A stretch of DNA of 64,000 bases from Paraburkholderia tropica (GCF_914484835.1 NZ_CAJZAR010000095.1:53717-117716); one strand, 5' to 3'; shown: positions 55,555 through 64,000, numbered from the stretch's first letter. Numbers and translations: made by a program. Notes: generated by a model from the letters alone, not told the origin.

Positions 55555-55672
55555 AGGGAAACGGCGCGCCGCGCGGCGCGATGATCGGGCGCGCCGTGAG
55601 GCGGTTCGCGCCGTTGACACGCAGATCATCGCGCGGACGCGGCGTGAAATGGCGTCGCGTGGCGCTACGCGC

Positions 55673-56866
55673 TCAGAGCCGCGCGAGCCGTTCGAGCGCG
55701 CTCGCGAGCGTGCTTTCCTGCTTGGCGAAGCAGAAGCGCACGACGCCCGATTCGTGCGACTCGTGATAGAACGCCGACACCGGAATCGCCGCCACGCCGA
55801 TCTCCGTCGTGAGCCACTTCGAGAACTCGGCTTCGGGCAGATCGCTGATCGCCGAATAGTCGACGCACTGGAAATACGTGCCCTCGCAGGGCAGCAGTTT
55901 GAAGCGCGAGTTCGCGAGGCCCGCGCGGAAAAAGTCGCGCTTCTTCTGATAGAACGCGGGCAGGTCCAGATACGGCTGCGGATCGCGCAGATACTGCGCG
56001 AGACCGACCTGCATCGGCGTGTTCACCGTGAACACGTTGAACTGATGCACCTTGCGGAATTCCGCCGAGAGCGCCGCGGGCGCGGCCACATAGCCCACCT
56101 TCCAGCCCGTCACGTGAAACGTCTTGCCGAAGCTCGACACGATAAAGCTGCGCGCGGCCAGTTCCGGGTAGCGCGCCACGCTTTCGTGCGGCTGGCCGTC
56201 GTAGACCATGTGTTCGTAGACTTCGTCGGAGAGGATCAGCACGTTGGTGCCGCGCACGATCTCTTCGAGCTGGCGCATGTCTTCCGCGCGCCAGACCGTG
56301 CCGGTCGGGTTGTGCGGCGTGTTGATGAGGATCAGGCGCGTTTTCGGCGTGATGGCGGCGGCGAGGCGGTCGAACGGAATCGCGTAGTCGGGCGCTTCGA
56401 GCGTCACGAACACGGGCTTGCCGCCCGCGAGTTCGATCGACGGCAGATAGCTGTCGTAGGTCGGCTCGACCACGATCACTTCGTCGCCGGGATGCACGGT
56501 CGCGAGAATCGCCGTGAGGAGCGCCTGGGTGGCGCCCGCCGTCACCGTGATTTCGCTGTTGGCGTCGTAGCGGCGGCCATAGACCTGCTCGATCTTGTCC
56601 GCGATGGCCTCGCGCAGCGCGGCCACGCCGGCCATCGGCGGATACTGGTTGTGGCCGTCGCGCATGGCCTGCGCGACCGCGTCGACGATGCGCGCATCGC
56701 AGTTGAAGTCGGGAAAGCCCTGACCGAGATTGACCGCGCCCTTTTCGGCGGCCAGCGCGCTCATCACCGTGAAGATCGTCGTGCCGACGTCGGGCAGACG
56801 CGACGGAAAAGAGGGCGTGAGCAGGTTCTGCGTCGACGGAGCTTGCGAAGGATGCGGTGCGTTCAT
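55673..56866 (-). CDS. Pyridoxal phosphate aminotransferase (methionine/kynurenine type)
   Basis: 397 aa class I/II aminotransferase. Seen: NLGQGFPDF, TAGATQAL, INTPHNPTGTVW, LSDEVYEHMVYDG and the PLP Lys in SSFGKTFHVTGWKVGY. The set matches YbdL-type methionine and kynurenine aminotransferases. Start at 56866 by family N terminus; upstream codons belong to the PIN gene region. Substrate not determined. Confidence 0.9.
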   Translation of the reverse strand: MNAPHPSQAPSTQNLLTPSFPSRLPDVGTTIFTVMSALAAEKGAVNLGQGFPDFNCDARIVDAVAQAMRDGHNQYPPMAGVAALREAIADKIEQVYGRRYDANSEITVTAGATQALLTAILATVHPGDEVIVVEPTYDSYLPSIELAGGKPVFVTLEAPDYAIPFDRLAAAITPKTRLILINTPHNPTGTVWRAEDMRQLEEIVRGTNVLILSDEVYEHMVYDGQPHESVARYPELAARSFIVSSFGKTFHVTGWKVGYVAAPAALSAEFRKVHQFNVFTVNTPMQVGLAQYLRDPQPYLDLPAFYQKKRDFFRAGLANSRFKLLPCEGTYFQCVDYSAISDLPEAEFSKWLTTEIGVAAIPVSAFYHESHESGVVRFCFAKQESTLASALERLARL

Positions 56867-57023
56867 GGCGCGGTCGTCTGAATTCGGAGGAACGGGAAAG
56901 CCTGATTGTAGGGAAATCGGCGCGGCTGCGTGCGCGGGTTCGGGCGCGGGGTTCCGGTGGCCCGGGGCGTGGATCGCCTCAAGTCGCCGCAGTTCGCGTC
57001 GGGCTGCCGCGGTCGCGACGACT

Positions 57024-57515
57024 TCAGGCCGCCGCTTCCGCCGCGCCGCCCAGCCCGCATTCGGCGACGAACACGTCGGGCGTCGCGATCCGAAAGCCGA
57101 AGTCGCGCGCGATGCGCTTCGCGAGCTTGAGCACCGCGCGATCCTTCGAGACCAGCCACGCCGCGCCGCTCGCGCGCGCGAGTTCGAGGAACTTCTGGTC
57201 GTCGCGGTCGCGGCATTGCGGCAGCGCACGCGCGTCGGCGGGCAGCTCGGGCGGCTCGATCAGCGAGACGAGCGGGGCGAGCGCGGCCAGCGCGCCAGCC
57301 TTGTCCACGCCGCGCCCTTGCAGATGCGGATAATCGAGCACGAACGCGAGTTCGCCGTGGCAGCGCGCGTCGATCAGCGCCTTGAGGGCGCCGCGTTCGA
57401 GTGCGGCGCGTATCGGCCGCGTGTGGGGATCGTCGAAGATGAGGATGTCGAGCCAGACATTGGAGTCGAGCACCACCGTGGGCGCGTCGGTATTCTGGGG
57501 CGTAAAACCGGTCAT
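57024..57515 (-). CDS. PIN domain protein, putative toxin-like ribonuclease
   Basis: 163 aa from the chosen ATG. Seen: VVLDSNVWLDILIF with the first Asp, a central Glu (CHGELAF), RDRDDQKFLELA with acidic pair, and WLVSKDRAVLKLA, the four-acid PIN site. COG1569-like. No antitoxin gene is seen beside it, so it may be a solitary nuclease. Alternative starts at 57554 (ATG) and 57560 (GTG) would reach toward the divergent yaaA. Confidence 0.8.
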   Translation of the reverse strand: MTGFTPQNTDAPTVVLDSNVWLDILIFDDPHTRPIRAALERGALKALIDARCHGELAFVLDYPHLQGRGVDKAGALAALAPLVSLIEPPELPADARALPQCRDRDDQKFLELARASGAAWLVSKDRAVLKLAKRIARDFGFRIATPDVFVAECGLGGAAEAAA

Positions 57516-57580
57516 TCGTGAATTCGCTACAATCGGGCTTTCGCCTTTGAACATGGGCACCGCGTGCCCTGCAAGCCTCT

Positions 57581-58378
57581 ATGATAATCGTTCTGTCGCC
57601 GGCCAAATCGCTCGACTATGACACGCCGGCGCACGTCGACACCCACACCATCCCCGATTTCGTCGACGACGCGGCCGAGCTGATCGACGGCCTGCGCCGC
57701 CTGTCGCCGCAGCAGATCGGCACGTTGATGAGCATTTCCGATCCGCTCGCGCGCCTGAACTTCCAGCGCTACGCCGACTGGTCCACGCGCTTTAGCCAGA
57801 CCAATGCGAAGCAGGCCGTGCTCGCGTTCAACGGCGACGTCTACGAAGGCTTCGACGCCAAATCGCTCTCGCACGCCGATCTCGACTACGCGCAGAACCA
57901 CGTGCGCGTGCTCTCGGGTCTTTATGGCCTCCTGCGGCCGCTCGACCTGCTGCAACCCTATCGTCTGGAGATGGGCACGCGCTTCGAGAACGCGCGCGGC
58001 AAGGATCTCTACGCGTTCTGGGGCGAGCGCATCACGCACGCGCTCAACGCGCAGTTCGAGCACAACCATGCGAAGCGTTCGAAGCACGGCGCGCGCGTGC
58101 TGGTGAATTGTGCGTCGAACGAGTACTTCAAGGCCGTGAAGCCGAAGAAGCTCGACGCGCCCGTGATCACGCCGGTGTTCGAGGACTGGAAGGGCGGCCG
58201 CTACAAGATCATCAGCTTCCACGCGAAGCGCGCGCGCGGCCTGATGGCGCGCTATGCGGTCGAGAACCGCATCGCCGAGCCCGAAGCGCTCAAGGCCTTC
58301 GACAGCGAAGGCTATGCATTCGATGCGGGCGCATCGAACGATTCGACCTACGTATTCCGCCGGCGCATCGCCGATTGA
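57581..58378 (+). CDS. yaaA: Peroxide stress protein YaaA (DUF328)
   Basis: 265 aa, normal length. Reduces free iron and DNA damage during peroxide stress in E. coli. Seen: MIIVLSPAKSLDYDTP, FNGDVYEGFDA, VLSGLYGLLRPLDLLQPYRL and SFHAKRARGLMARY, all family signatures. ATG 57581 fits. A TACAAT at 57528-57533 may be its -10; no good -35. Confidence 0.95.
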   Translation: MIIVLSPAKSLDYDTPAHVDTHTIPDFVDDAAELIDGLRRLSPQQIGTLMSISDPLARLNFQRYADWSTRFSQTNAKQAVLAFNGDVYEGFDAKSLSHADLDYAQNHVRVLSGLYGLLRPLDLLQPYRLEMGTRFENARGKDLYAFWGERITHALNAQFEHNHAKRSKHGARVLVNCASNEYFKAVKPKKLDAPVITPVFEDWKGGRYKIISFHAKRARGLMARYAVENRIAEPEALKAFDSEGYAFDAGASNDSTYVFRRRIAD

Positions 58379-58423
58379 CCGATTGAGCGGCGCGCGAGCA
58401 CCGATCCAGCCAAGGACATTGCC

Positions 58424-59587
58424 ATGACGATTTCCATCTCCAGCCAGTTCGACGCGGGCGCGATCGAAGTCCTGTCGTGCGAACAGCCCGACGATATCCG
58501 CCTGCGCGTGCGGCCCGACAATCAGTCGGAATTCGCGCAGTGGTTCTACTTCCGCCTGACGGGCGCGCGCGGCGAGCCGTGCACGATGACCTTCGAGAAC
58601 GCGTCGGCCTGCGCGTTTCCCGAAGGTTGGCGCGACTACCAGGCCGTCGCGAGCTACGACCGCGTGAACTGGTTCCGCGTGCCGACCTCGTATGACGGCA
58701 AGGCGCTGACCATCGAGCACACGCCCGATTTCGACAGCATCTACTACGCGTACTTCGAGCCGTACGGCGAGGAGCGCCACTCGGAATTCCTCGGCGCGCT
58801 GCAGCAGTTGCCGCATGCCACGCTGAGCGAACTCGGCCAGAGCGTCGAGGGCCGGCCGATGTCGCTGCTCTCGCTCGGCATGCCCGGCGACACGACGCCC
58901 GAGGGCAAGCCCAAGCAGACTGTGTGGATCATCGCGCGCCAGCATCCGGGCGAGTCGATGGCCGAATGGTTCGTCGAAGGCCTCGTGAAGCGGCTGGCGG
59001 GCTGGGGCGACTGGTCGGGCGATCCGGTCGCGCGCAAGCTGCTCGACCGCGCGATCTTCCACATCGTGCCGAACATGAACCCGGACGGCAGCGTGCACGG
59101 CAACCTGCGCACCAACGCCGTGGGCGCGAACCTGAATCGCGAATGGATGGAGCCCGACGCGCAGCGCAGCCCGGAAGTGCTCGTGGTGCGCGACGCGATC
59201 GAGCAGACCGGCTGCGATCTGTTCTTCGACATTCACGGCGACGAGACGCTGCCGTATGTGTTTGTCGCGGGCTCGGAAATGCTGCCGGGCTTCACGGAGC
59301 AGCAGCGCGTGGAACAGAAGGCGTTCATCGACGCCTTCAAGATCGCGAGCCCCGACTTCCAGGACAAGCACGGCTACGAGGCGAGCCGTTATCGCGAAGA
59401 TGCGCTCAAGCTCGCGTCGAAGTACATCGGCCATCGCTACGGCTGTCTCTCGCTCACGCTTGAAATGCCGTTCAAGGACAACGCGAACCTGCCCGACGAG
59501 CGCGTGGGCTGGAACGGCGAGCGCAGCGCGTCGCTCGGCGCGGCGATGCTGCAGGCGATCCTGCATCACGTCGAGACGTTTGCGTGA
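58424..59587 (+). CDS. M14-type cytosolic zinc carboxypeptidase
   Basis: 387 aa, no signal peptide. N-terminal beta domain (to about residue 120) then the M14 domain: zinc ligands in RQHPGES and FDIHGDE, substrate Arg/Asn in NLRTNAVGANLNREW, and the catalytic Glu in SLTLEMPFKD. This is the layout of bacterial cytosolic carboxypeptidases of the CCP/M14_6 group. Natural substrate unknown. Separate from yaaA by 45 bp, possibly cotranscribed. Ends before a bidirectional terminator. Confidence 0.9.
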   Translation: MTISISSQFDAGAIEVLSCEQPDDIRLRVRPDNQSEFAQWFYFRLTGARGEPCTMTFENASACAFPEGWRDYQAVASYDRVNWFRVPTSYDGKALTIEHTPDFDSIYYAYFEPYGEERHSEFLGALQQLPHATLSELGQSVEGRPMSLLSLGMPGDTTPEGKPKQTVWIIARQHPGESMAEWFVEGLVKRLAGWGDWSGDPVARKLLDRAIFHIVPNMNPDGSVHGNLRTNAVGANLNREWMEPDAQRSPEVLVVRDAIEQTGCDLFFDIHGDETLPYVFVAGSEMLPGFTEQQRVEQKAFIDAFKIASPDFQDKHGYEASRYREDALKLASKYIGHRYGCLSLTLEMPFKDNANLPDERVGWNGERSASLGAAMLQAILHHVETFA

Positions 59588-59624
59588 TGCTCGCTTAGCG
59601 GCCTGGCCGCGATCGCGATGAGAT

Positions 59625-59666
59625 GAAAAAAGGGGGAAGCGGTGTGAGCCGCTTCCCCCTTTTGCT
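59625..59666. terminator. Bidirectional terminator
   Basis: AAAAGGGGGAAGCGG and CCGCTTCCCCCTTTT stem with A-rich left and TTGCTT right flank. Serves the M14 gene and the convergent secreted-protein gene. Confidence 0.9.
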
Positions 59667-59676
59667 TGTGCCGCGC

Positions 59677-60387
59677 TTACTGTGCCGTGGACTTTTTCTT
59701 CGTCGTCGTCGACTTTTTCGTCGTAGCCTTCGCGCTGGATTTCGTCGTCGATTTCGAAGCGGACTTCGTGGTGCTTTTCGACGTGGTCGCCGACGACTTG
59801 TGGCTCGACTTGCTGGTCGACTTCTTCGTCGTGCCCTTGCTCTTGCCGGTGGCCTTCTTCGACTTCGCGCCGTGCTTGCCGCTCACATGCGCCGCGCCCG
59901 ACGACGCGCCGCTGCGTTCGCTGTGCGCGCGTGCCGGCGGTTCGGGATCGTTCCAGCTGAAGGCGAGGATCTGCTGGCCGACATAGCCGCAGCGGAATTT
60001 GAGATCGTACGGTGCATGGCTGCGGTCCTGCGGAATGCCGATGCCGTCGACGGTGACGATGGTATCGACCTTCACGCGCTGCTTGCCTTCGTCGAAGGAG
60101 TCGTTCCAGGGCGTGACGGTGGCGTGCGTGCTATCGAAGGAACTGGGCGGAAACTCGACGTGATCGAGCACGCTCGACGTGCCCGCGATGAAGTTGCCGT
60201 GCGCGGCGCAACTGGCGACCAGCGGATCGGCATGCATCTGCGTGACGTAGGTGTTGACGAGATCGGATTGCTGCTCGAGCTGATCGGCCTCGGCGGGCAG
60301 CGTGCAGACGAGCATCAGGCTCGCGGCGCAGGTGACCAGTCGGCCTCCAGTACGCAGCAACTGGCGGAAAGCGATGTTGCGGTCCAT
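59677..60387 (-). CDS. Secreted protein with Lys/Ser/Thr-rich tail (BspC-like)
   Basis: 236 aa. Likely signal peptide at residues 1-34 (LVTCAASLMLVCTLPAEA). Folded part (about 35-150) with two Cys and LKFRCGYVGQQILAFSW. From about 165 a low-complexity tail of about 70 residues made of Lys, Ser, Thr and Ala (repeats like KSTTKSASK), histone H1-like, strongly basic. I recall similar proteins annotated as BspC-domain in Burkholderiales; function unknown. Tail composition suggests binding to nucleic acid, peptidoglycan or another polyanion. Confidence 0.75.
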   Translation of the reverse strand: MDRNIAFRQLLRTGGRLVTCAASLMLVCTLPAEADQLEQQSDLVNTYVTQMHADPLVASCAAHGNFIAGTSSVLDHVEFPPSSFDSTHATVTPWNDSFDEGKQRVKVDTIVTVDGIGIPQDRSHAPYDLKFRCGYVGQQILAFSWNDPEPPARAHSERSGASSGAAHVSGKHGAKSKKATGKSKGTTKKSTSKSSHKSSATTSKSTTKSASKSTTKSSAKATTKKSTTTKKKSTAQ

Positions 60388-60661
60388 CTGATTGTTCTGG
60401 ATGAGGGTGGAACGTCTGGCACCGTAAGATGCTGCGCTGCGTGGTTGAGTTCAATCCTGAAACAATTATTTCGCGCGTTGCCCTCGTGGGATCGACAGTT
60501 GATGCCGTGTTTTGGCTGGCGGCGACGCAGTGTGCGGCTCGTGGCCGCAGACGCCGAATCATTCTAGCGCACGCGTGGCGCGTGGCAATTGAGGAAACCG
60601 TCAGGGATGCGACGCTTCGTGCGGCGCGCAGGGACGACGCGTTGCGCGTCGCGTAGCGACG

Positions 60662-61345
60662 TCAGGTGCGAGGTCCGCCGAGGCGATAGCGGCGTACGTC
60701 GTAGGTGGTGACCCACGCGGGCCGATAGACGGCGATCAGCGCCGTGGCCATGCCGGTGAACCAGGCCTCGCCGGAAGCGAGCAGGAACACGCTGAACGCA
60801 TAGCCGGCCGGCACAGTAAGCATCGATCCGCTGTTGAGCGCGATGTGCGTGCCGAGCGCGAGATACGCCGCGGCGCAGACCGCGATGGCGGGCGAGACGA
60901 AACCCTGGCCGACGATGAACATGAAGAGGTTGCGCGGCAGCCAGGCAGTGAAGGCGCGCTGGAGCAACGCCGACAGACAGACCGGAAACGCACCGTACAC
61001 GAGGAAGGTGAGCGCGACGCCGTCCCAGGGCGAGTCGAACACGAGCGCCGCGAGCGCGACGACCACGGCCATGGCGATGAGCGCGAGCCCCCAGTCGAAC
61101 AGCGTGACTACGAGGGTGGCGCCGAGCAGGTGCATCACGGTGCCGTCTTCGAGCCACGCGTTGCTCGCCCACAGCACGGAGACGGCCACGATGATGGCGA
61201 GCCACACGTGCTGGAGCGTCGCGTCCTGCAGACGCTTGAACGGGTTGTTCCATAGCGCGAACGCGAGCAGACCCGCCGATGCAACCCATGCAGCGACGAT
61301 GACCCACAACGGTAGTGGCGTATAGAGGAACCCCATGTGCTTCAT
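60662..61345 (-). CDS. CbiM-like energy-coupling factor transporter membrane protein
   Basis: 227 aa, about six to seven hydrophobic helices. Opens MKHMGFLYTPLPLWVIVAAW; NLFMFIVGQGFVSPAIAV and VPAGYAFSVFLLASGEAWFTG match CbiM/NikM-type S components that carry metal ions or vitamins. No EcfA or EcfT gene is in the window. An ATG at 61336 (MGFLYTP) is an alternative start. Substrate unknown. Confidence 0.75.
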   Translation of the reverse strand: MKHMGFLYTPLPLWVIVAAWVASAGLLAFALWNNPFKRLQDATLQHVWLAIIVAVSVLWASNAWLEDGTVMHLLGATLVVTLFDWGLALIAMAVVVALAALVFDSPWDGVALTFLVYGAFPVCLSALLQRAFTAWLPRNLFMFIVGQGFVSPAIAVCAAAYLALGTHIALNSGSMLTVPAGYAFSVFLLASGEAWFTGMATALIAVYRPAWVTTYDVRRYRLGGPRT

Positions 61346-61346
61346 A

Positions 61347-62285
61347 TTACTCGTTGGAGGGCAAAACGTGTACGCAGCCTGGCGGCGCTTCGCTGTCTTC
61401 GGCGTCGACGACGGTCGTCCCGGACGCGGTGGAAGGCGCCGGTGCCGCGCCGCCGTAGGGCGGCGTGGGCTCCGCGGCCATCGCTAGCGGCGCGCGGGTG
61501 TCGTCTGTCAGCAACGGATAGCGGAACGCCGTCTCCTCGCGCGGCCGCAGCGGCGTGGGGCCATGCTCGCCATGTGCGGGTTTGCGCGCAGTCTCGCGAC
61601 GCGTGCGCAGCACCTGCAGCTGGTTCGACAGCAAGCCGTTGTAGATCGCCACAGCCGCCGCCCGGTTGGGCGCGCCGAGCTGCTGGAAGATGCTGGCCAG
61701 ATGGACCTTGACCGTGCCTTCGCTGATGCCGAGTGCGCGCGCGATCATCTTGTTCGTGCTGCCCATGTGCACGCAACGCAGGATCTGCTCCTGACGCGGC
61801 GAAAGACTCGCCTTCGGCGACAGCTTGTGTGGCAGCGCCATGCCGCGTGCATGGCGGCGCGGCGGAACCGGCCACGCGCCGGGCGGGCAGAACATCGGAC
61901 CAAAGACGTCGGCGGGCAGATGATCGCCGCCGAGCAGGATCAGTTCGAGCAGCTTGACGATCAGGATCGAGTCCGTGGTGCGGCGGATGATGCCGCGCGC
62001 GCCTTCGGAGAGCAGGGCGCGCACCATGTGCGGCGGTTCGGTGCGATCGACGAGCACGGCGACGGGCAGCGTGCGGTGCCGATTGACGAAGTGACGCAGC
62101 TCGCCGGCGCGGATGCCGTCGTGCCAGTCGATGACGAACAGATTCGGCGTGAAGCGCTGCGCCGCGCGTTCGGCGCTACGCCAGTCCGGGGCGTCGCTGA
62201 AGCGCGCGCGACGGTCGATTTGTCTTAACAGCGCCTTGAGCCCTTCGCGCCGTTCGGCGTCTGGATTGAAAACAGCAAACCGCAT
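61347..62285 (-). CDS. LuxR-type response regulator with C-terminal extension
   Basis: 312 aa. Receiver-like N domain (MRFAVFNPDAERREGLK; possible phospho-Asp in NLFVIDWHDG near residue 53) and LuxR helix-turn-helix (LSPRQEQILRCVHMGSTNKM to SEGTVKVHLASIFQQLG). About 80 extra Pro/Ala/Thr-rich residues follow. No histidine kinase nearby. Start at 62285 with GGGAGGGCAG; longer ORF to 62345 lacks support. The receiver lacks some canonical acidic residues, so it may not be phosphorylated. Confidence 0.85.
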   Translation of the reverse strand: MRFAVFNPDAERREGLKALLRQIDRRARFSDAPDWRSAERAAQRFTPNLFVIDWHDGIRAGELRHFVNRHRTLPVAVLVDRTEPPHMVRALLSEGARGIIRRTTDSILIVKLLELILLGGDHLPADVFGPMFCPPGAWPVPPRRHARGMALPHKLSPKASLSPRQEQILRCVHMGSTNKMIARALGISEGTVKVHLASIFQQLGAPNRAAAVAIYNGLLSNQLQVLRTRRETARKPAHGEHGPTPLRPREETAFRYPLLTDDTRAPLAMAAEPTPPYGGAAPAPSTASGTTVVDAEDSEAPPGCVHVLPSNE

Positions 62286-62429
62286 AACACTGCCCTCCCG
62301 TGTATTGCCTCTCGGAATGTTGTGGTGCGCGTGCGTTCGGCACACGTCGCTTGAAACCGGAACAACCGCACCATGATGACAAAACGGCTGCGTTTTGACG
62401 GCCTGTCCAGATGGCGTAGGACGTAGGGC

Positions 62430-62460
62430 AAAAAAAAGTCCCGCACAGTGGCGGGACTTG
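62430..62460 (-). terminator. Rho-independent terminator after the DUF2863 gene
   Basis: On the minus strand AAGTCCCGC and GCGGGACTT stem followed by seven T. Confidence 0.9.
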
Positions 62461-62491
62461 GGAGATGGCGGGTAGGAAAACGCCGCGTTGC

Positions 62492-63706
62492 TTAGTGGAA
62501 GTGAGGCTGAACGGGCTCAGCATCTTCCGGCATCTCGGCGTGGACGATCTCGCCGAGCGGATCCGCATAGAGCGGCACGCCGCAATCATCGCAATATTCC
62601 GGCTCGAAACGGCCTGCGTGGCGGCGGATGTCGGTGATGCCCGATTCCTTGAGCAGCGTCACGATTTCTTCGAGCGGACCGGTGGCGTCGCTTTCTTCCG
62701 ACGGCTCCTCGTCGATCTCGGCGTCGCCGTTTTCGCGGCCGTAGAGCGGCCAGACGACGCCGTACAGCACGTCGTTGCTACCGCGCTTGGTGAAGCCGAT
62801 GCGGTATTCGTCGATGCGGCGCTCGCCGAAGCCCGCGACCACGGCGCGCAGGTCCTGCGCCGTCGCGCCGATCGTGTCGAGCAGATAGCGCACGGCAGTG
62901 CGGATGGTGTGCGGGCGCACGCGCTCGTCGGCGTCGCGGCAGGCCGAGTAGTAGGCGTCCGGCAGCAGGCACTCGAACTCGCAGCCCGGCATGACGACGG
63001 CCAGATTGGCGCCGCCTTGCGTCGCCCATTGTTCGAGGCACTGGGCGCGCTCGATGCGCGAACCGTGCTCCTCTTCCTGCCAGCGGAACAGCGGCGCGCC
63101 GAGCGGTGCAGCCACCACGGCGAGCAGGAAGCGCGGATCGGCGAGGATCGGCGATGTCTCGGGCAGTTCGCCCGCGCTGATCTTCGCGGCGTTGCCCGTC
63201 AGCGCCGATTGCGAGAGCTGTTGCGCGAGGCGCCACGTTTCGACGTGATGGCGCGGCAGCTGGTCGATGCTATAGAGATAGGGCGCCATCGCGACGTGCG
63301 TGCCGCTCGCCAGCACGTGCGCTTGCAGATGCGTGCGCAGGGCGTCGGAAGCGTCGGCCTTCAGCGGGCCGGACGGAATCACGTAGCGCGTCCACGCGAG
63401 AACGGGCGCGGCCACCAGCAGCGCTTCGTATTTCTCGCCCTCGTGTTCGAGGATGAACGACTCGCTATGGGTTTCCGCCATATCGGCGAGCGCACCGTAG
63501 GCGTCCGGGTGGTTCTGCTGCAGATGATCGAGCGCGGCGTCGAGCGTGGTCTGATTGCCGTTGCGCACGACCTTCGCTAGCAGCGTGTCGAGCTTGGCCT
63601 CCCAGAAGCGGTCTTCGGTGCGGCTGCCCGAGGCGAACAGGGCGAGCGACAGGCCGACGAGTTTGTCGGCGTCGGGAGGTAGGCGTTTGGCGATTCGCGA
63701 GCGCAT
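62492..63706 (-). CDS. DUF2863 family protein
   Basis: 404 aa, soluble. Matches DUF2863, largely betaproteobacterial and of unknown function. Opens MRSRIAKRLPPDADKLVGLS; ends with a small zinc-like site EPEYCDDCGVPLYADP and an acidic His tail (AEPVQPHFH). An acidic linker of about 15 residues (DAEIDEEPSEESDATG) lies near residue 330. Monocistronic with its own terminator. No signal peptide or membrane segment. Confidence 0.88.
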   Translation of the reverse strand: MRSRIAKRLPPDADKLVGLSLALFASGSRTEDRFWEAKLDTLLAKVVRNGNQTTLDAALDHLQQNHPDAYGALADMAETHSESFILEHEGEKYEALLVAAPVLAWTRYVIPSGPLKADASDALRTHLQAHVLASGTHVAMAPYLYSIDQLPRHHVETWRLAQQLSQSALTGNAAKISAGELPETSPILADPRFLLAVVAAPLGAPLFRWQEEEHGSRIERAQCLEQWATQGGANLAVVMPGCEFECLLPDAYYSACRDADERVRPHTIRTAVRYLLDTIGATAQDLRAVVAGFGERRIDEYRIGFTKRGSNDVLYGVVWPLYGRENGDAEIDEEPSEESDATGPLEEIVTLLKESGITDIRRHAGRFEPEYCDDCGVPLYADPLGEIVHAEMPEDAEPVQPHFH

Positions 63707-63852
63707 AAATCTGTGAGTTGGGATGCAGAGAACCCCATATTCTAGTCTGTTCCGCGCTGGCCATCGGTTTGCCCTACAGGTTGAGGAGAGGAGGGCGGAT
63801 GTGTCGGGCGTTGCTGCGCTGCATGAAGCGAGGAGCTTGTGTCAGAAAGCGC

Positions 63853-63881
63853 TTGCAATATGTCATCTGCGTGACTAGAAT
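63853..63881 (+). promoter_or_regulatory. Strong sigma-70 promoter near the window end
   Basis: -35 TTGCAA (63853-63858), 17-bp spacer, -10 TAGAAT (63876-63881), start near 63888. No ORF in the 110 bp that follow. Confidence 0.7.
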
Positions 63882-63980
63882 TCGCCTCCTTCGCAATTCA
63901 CTGTCACTGACAGCGCAGCGCGAAGCCCGCGACGAGAAACCCGCGGGTCGGTTCTTCAACCAGCTTTTAAACGGCAACGT

Positions 63981-63998
63981 AAAAAAAAGAAGTTGACG
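63981..63998 (+). promoter_or_regulatory. A-tract (UP element-like) and second -35 at the window edge
   Basis: Eight consecutive A then GAAG and TTGACG (63993-63998). The matching -10 would lie outside the window. Tandem promoters with an A-tract are typical of rRNA or other growth-rate operons. Confidence 0.5.
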
Positions 63999-64000
63999 AA

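Noticed and set aside
59677..59890. Nucleoid histone H1-like gene
   Set aside because: The lysine-rich stretch is only the tail of a longer protein with a signal peptide.
63718..63996. 92-codon ORF at the window end
   Set aside because: Covers the promoter region and has no ribosome site or family match.

Overview
This is one contiguous high-GC piece of a betaproteobacterial chromosome, most likely Burkholderiaceae (Paraburkholderia, Caballeronia or Burkholderia). The evidence is the gene order ilvB-ilvH-ilvC-psd-pssA-leuA, rpsO-pnp, tpiA-secG-tRNA-Leu-nuoA to nuoN-DUF2818, plus several families found mainly in beta-proteobacteria (DUF2818, DUF2863, DUF3106, DUF3619). Calls come from reading motifs and gene context; no database search was run.

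Layout. 1-10.3 kb: small metabolic and envelope genes (truncated hemoglobin, AlaX editing hydrolase, DUF924, an SDR, a TetR-LOG operon, diacylglycerol kinase, a glycosyltransferase with an LpxH-like phosphoesterase, an RDD protein) and a sigma factor-DUF3619-DUF3106 operon. 10.8-20.7 kb: branched-chain amino acid synthesis (ilvB, ilvH, ilvC, leuA) around phosphatidylethanolamine synthesis (psd, pssA). A complete group II intron of about 2.85 kb with a reverse transcriptase/maturase/HNH ORF lies between the ilvC terminator and psd, about 15 bp from the psd start codon. leuA is preceded by a 27-codon ORF with seven Leu codons whose AUG lies where the promoter predicts transcription to begin, a candidate leaderless attenuator peptide. 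20.8-28.8 kb: a lipoprotein, an orphan substrate-binding protein, rpsO, pnp (with a long leader stem), a quinone oxidoreductase, tpiA, secG and tRNA-Leu(GAG).

28.8-44.2 kb: the 14-gene NADH dehydrogenase I operon nuoA-nuoN, ending in an overlapping DUF2818 membrane gene. 44.3-55.6 kb: acyl-CoA metabolism. A plus-strand cluster holds two acyl-CoA dehydrogenases and two MaoC hydratases. A minus-strand cluster holds a 48-aa ORF, a crotonase, a histidine phosphatase, an APH-fold kinase and an acyl-CoA dehydrogenase; the kinase plus dehydrogenase pair mirrors the domains fused in ACAD10/ACAD11 and the LvaA/LvaC pair of levulinate catabolism. Both clusters have a promoter-associated palindrome with the same core ACGGTCGT, which suggests a shared TetR-type repressor.

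55.6-64 kb: an aminotransferase, a PIN protein, yaaA, an M14 carboxypeptidase, a secreted protein with a lysine-rich tail, a CbiM-like membrane protein, a LuxR-type regulator, DUF2863, and at the very end one strong promoter followed by an A-tract and a second -35 box that read out of the window.

The strongest leads are the leuA leader ORF, the kinase/dehydrogenase operon with its shared operator, the intron in the psd leader, and the pnp leader stem. No CRISPR array, prophage or insertion sequence was seen.
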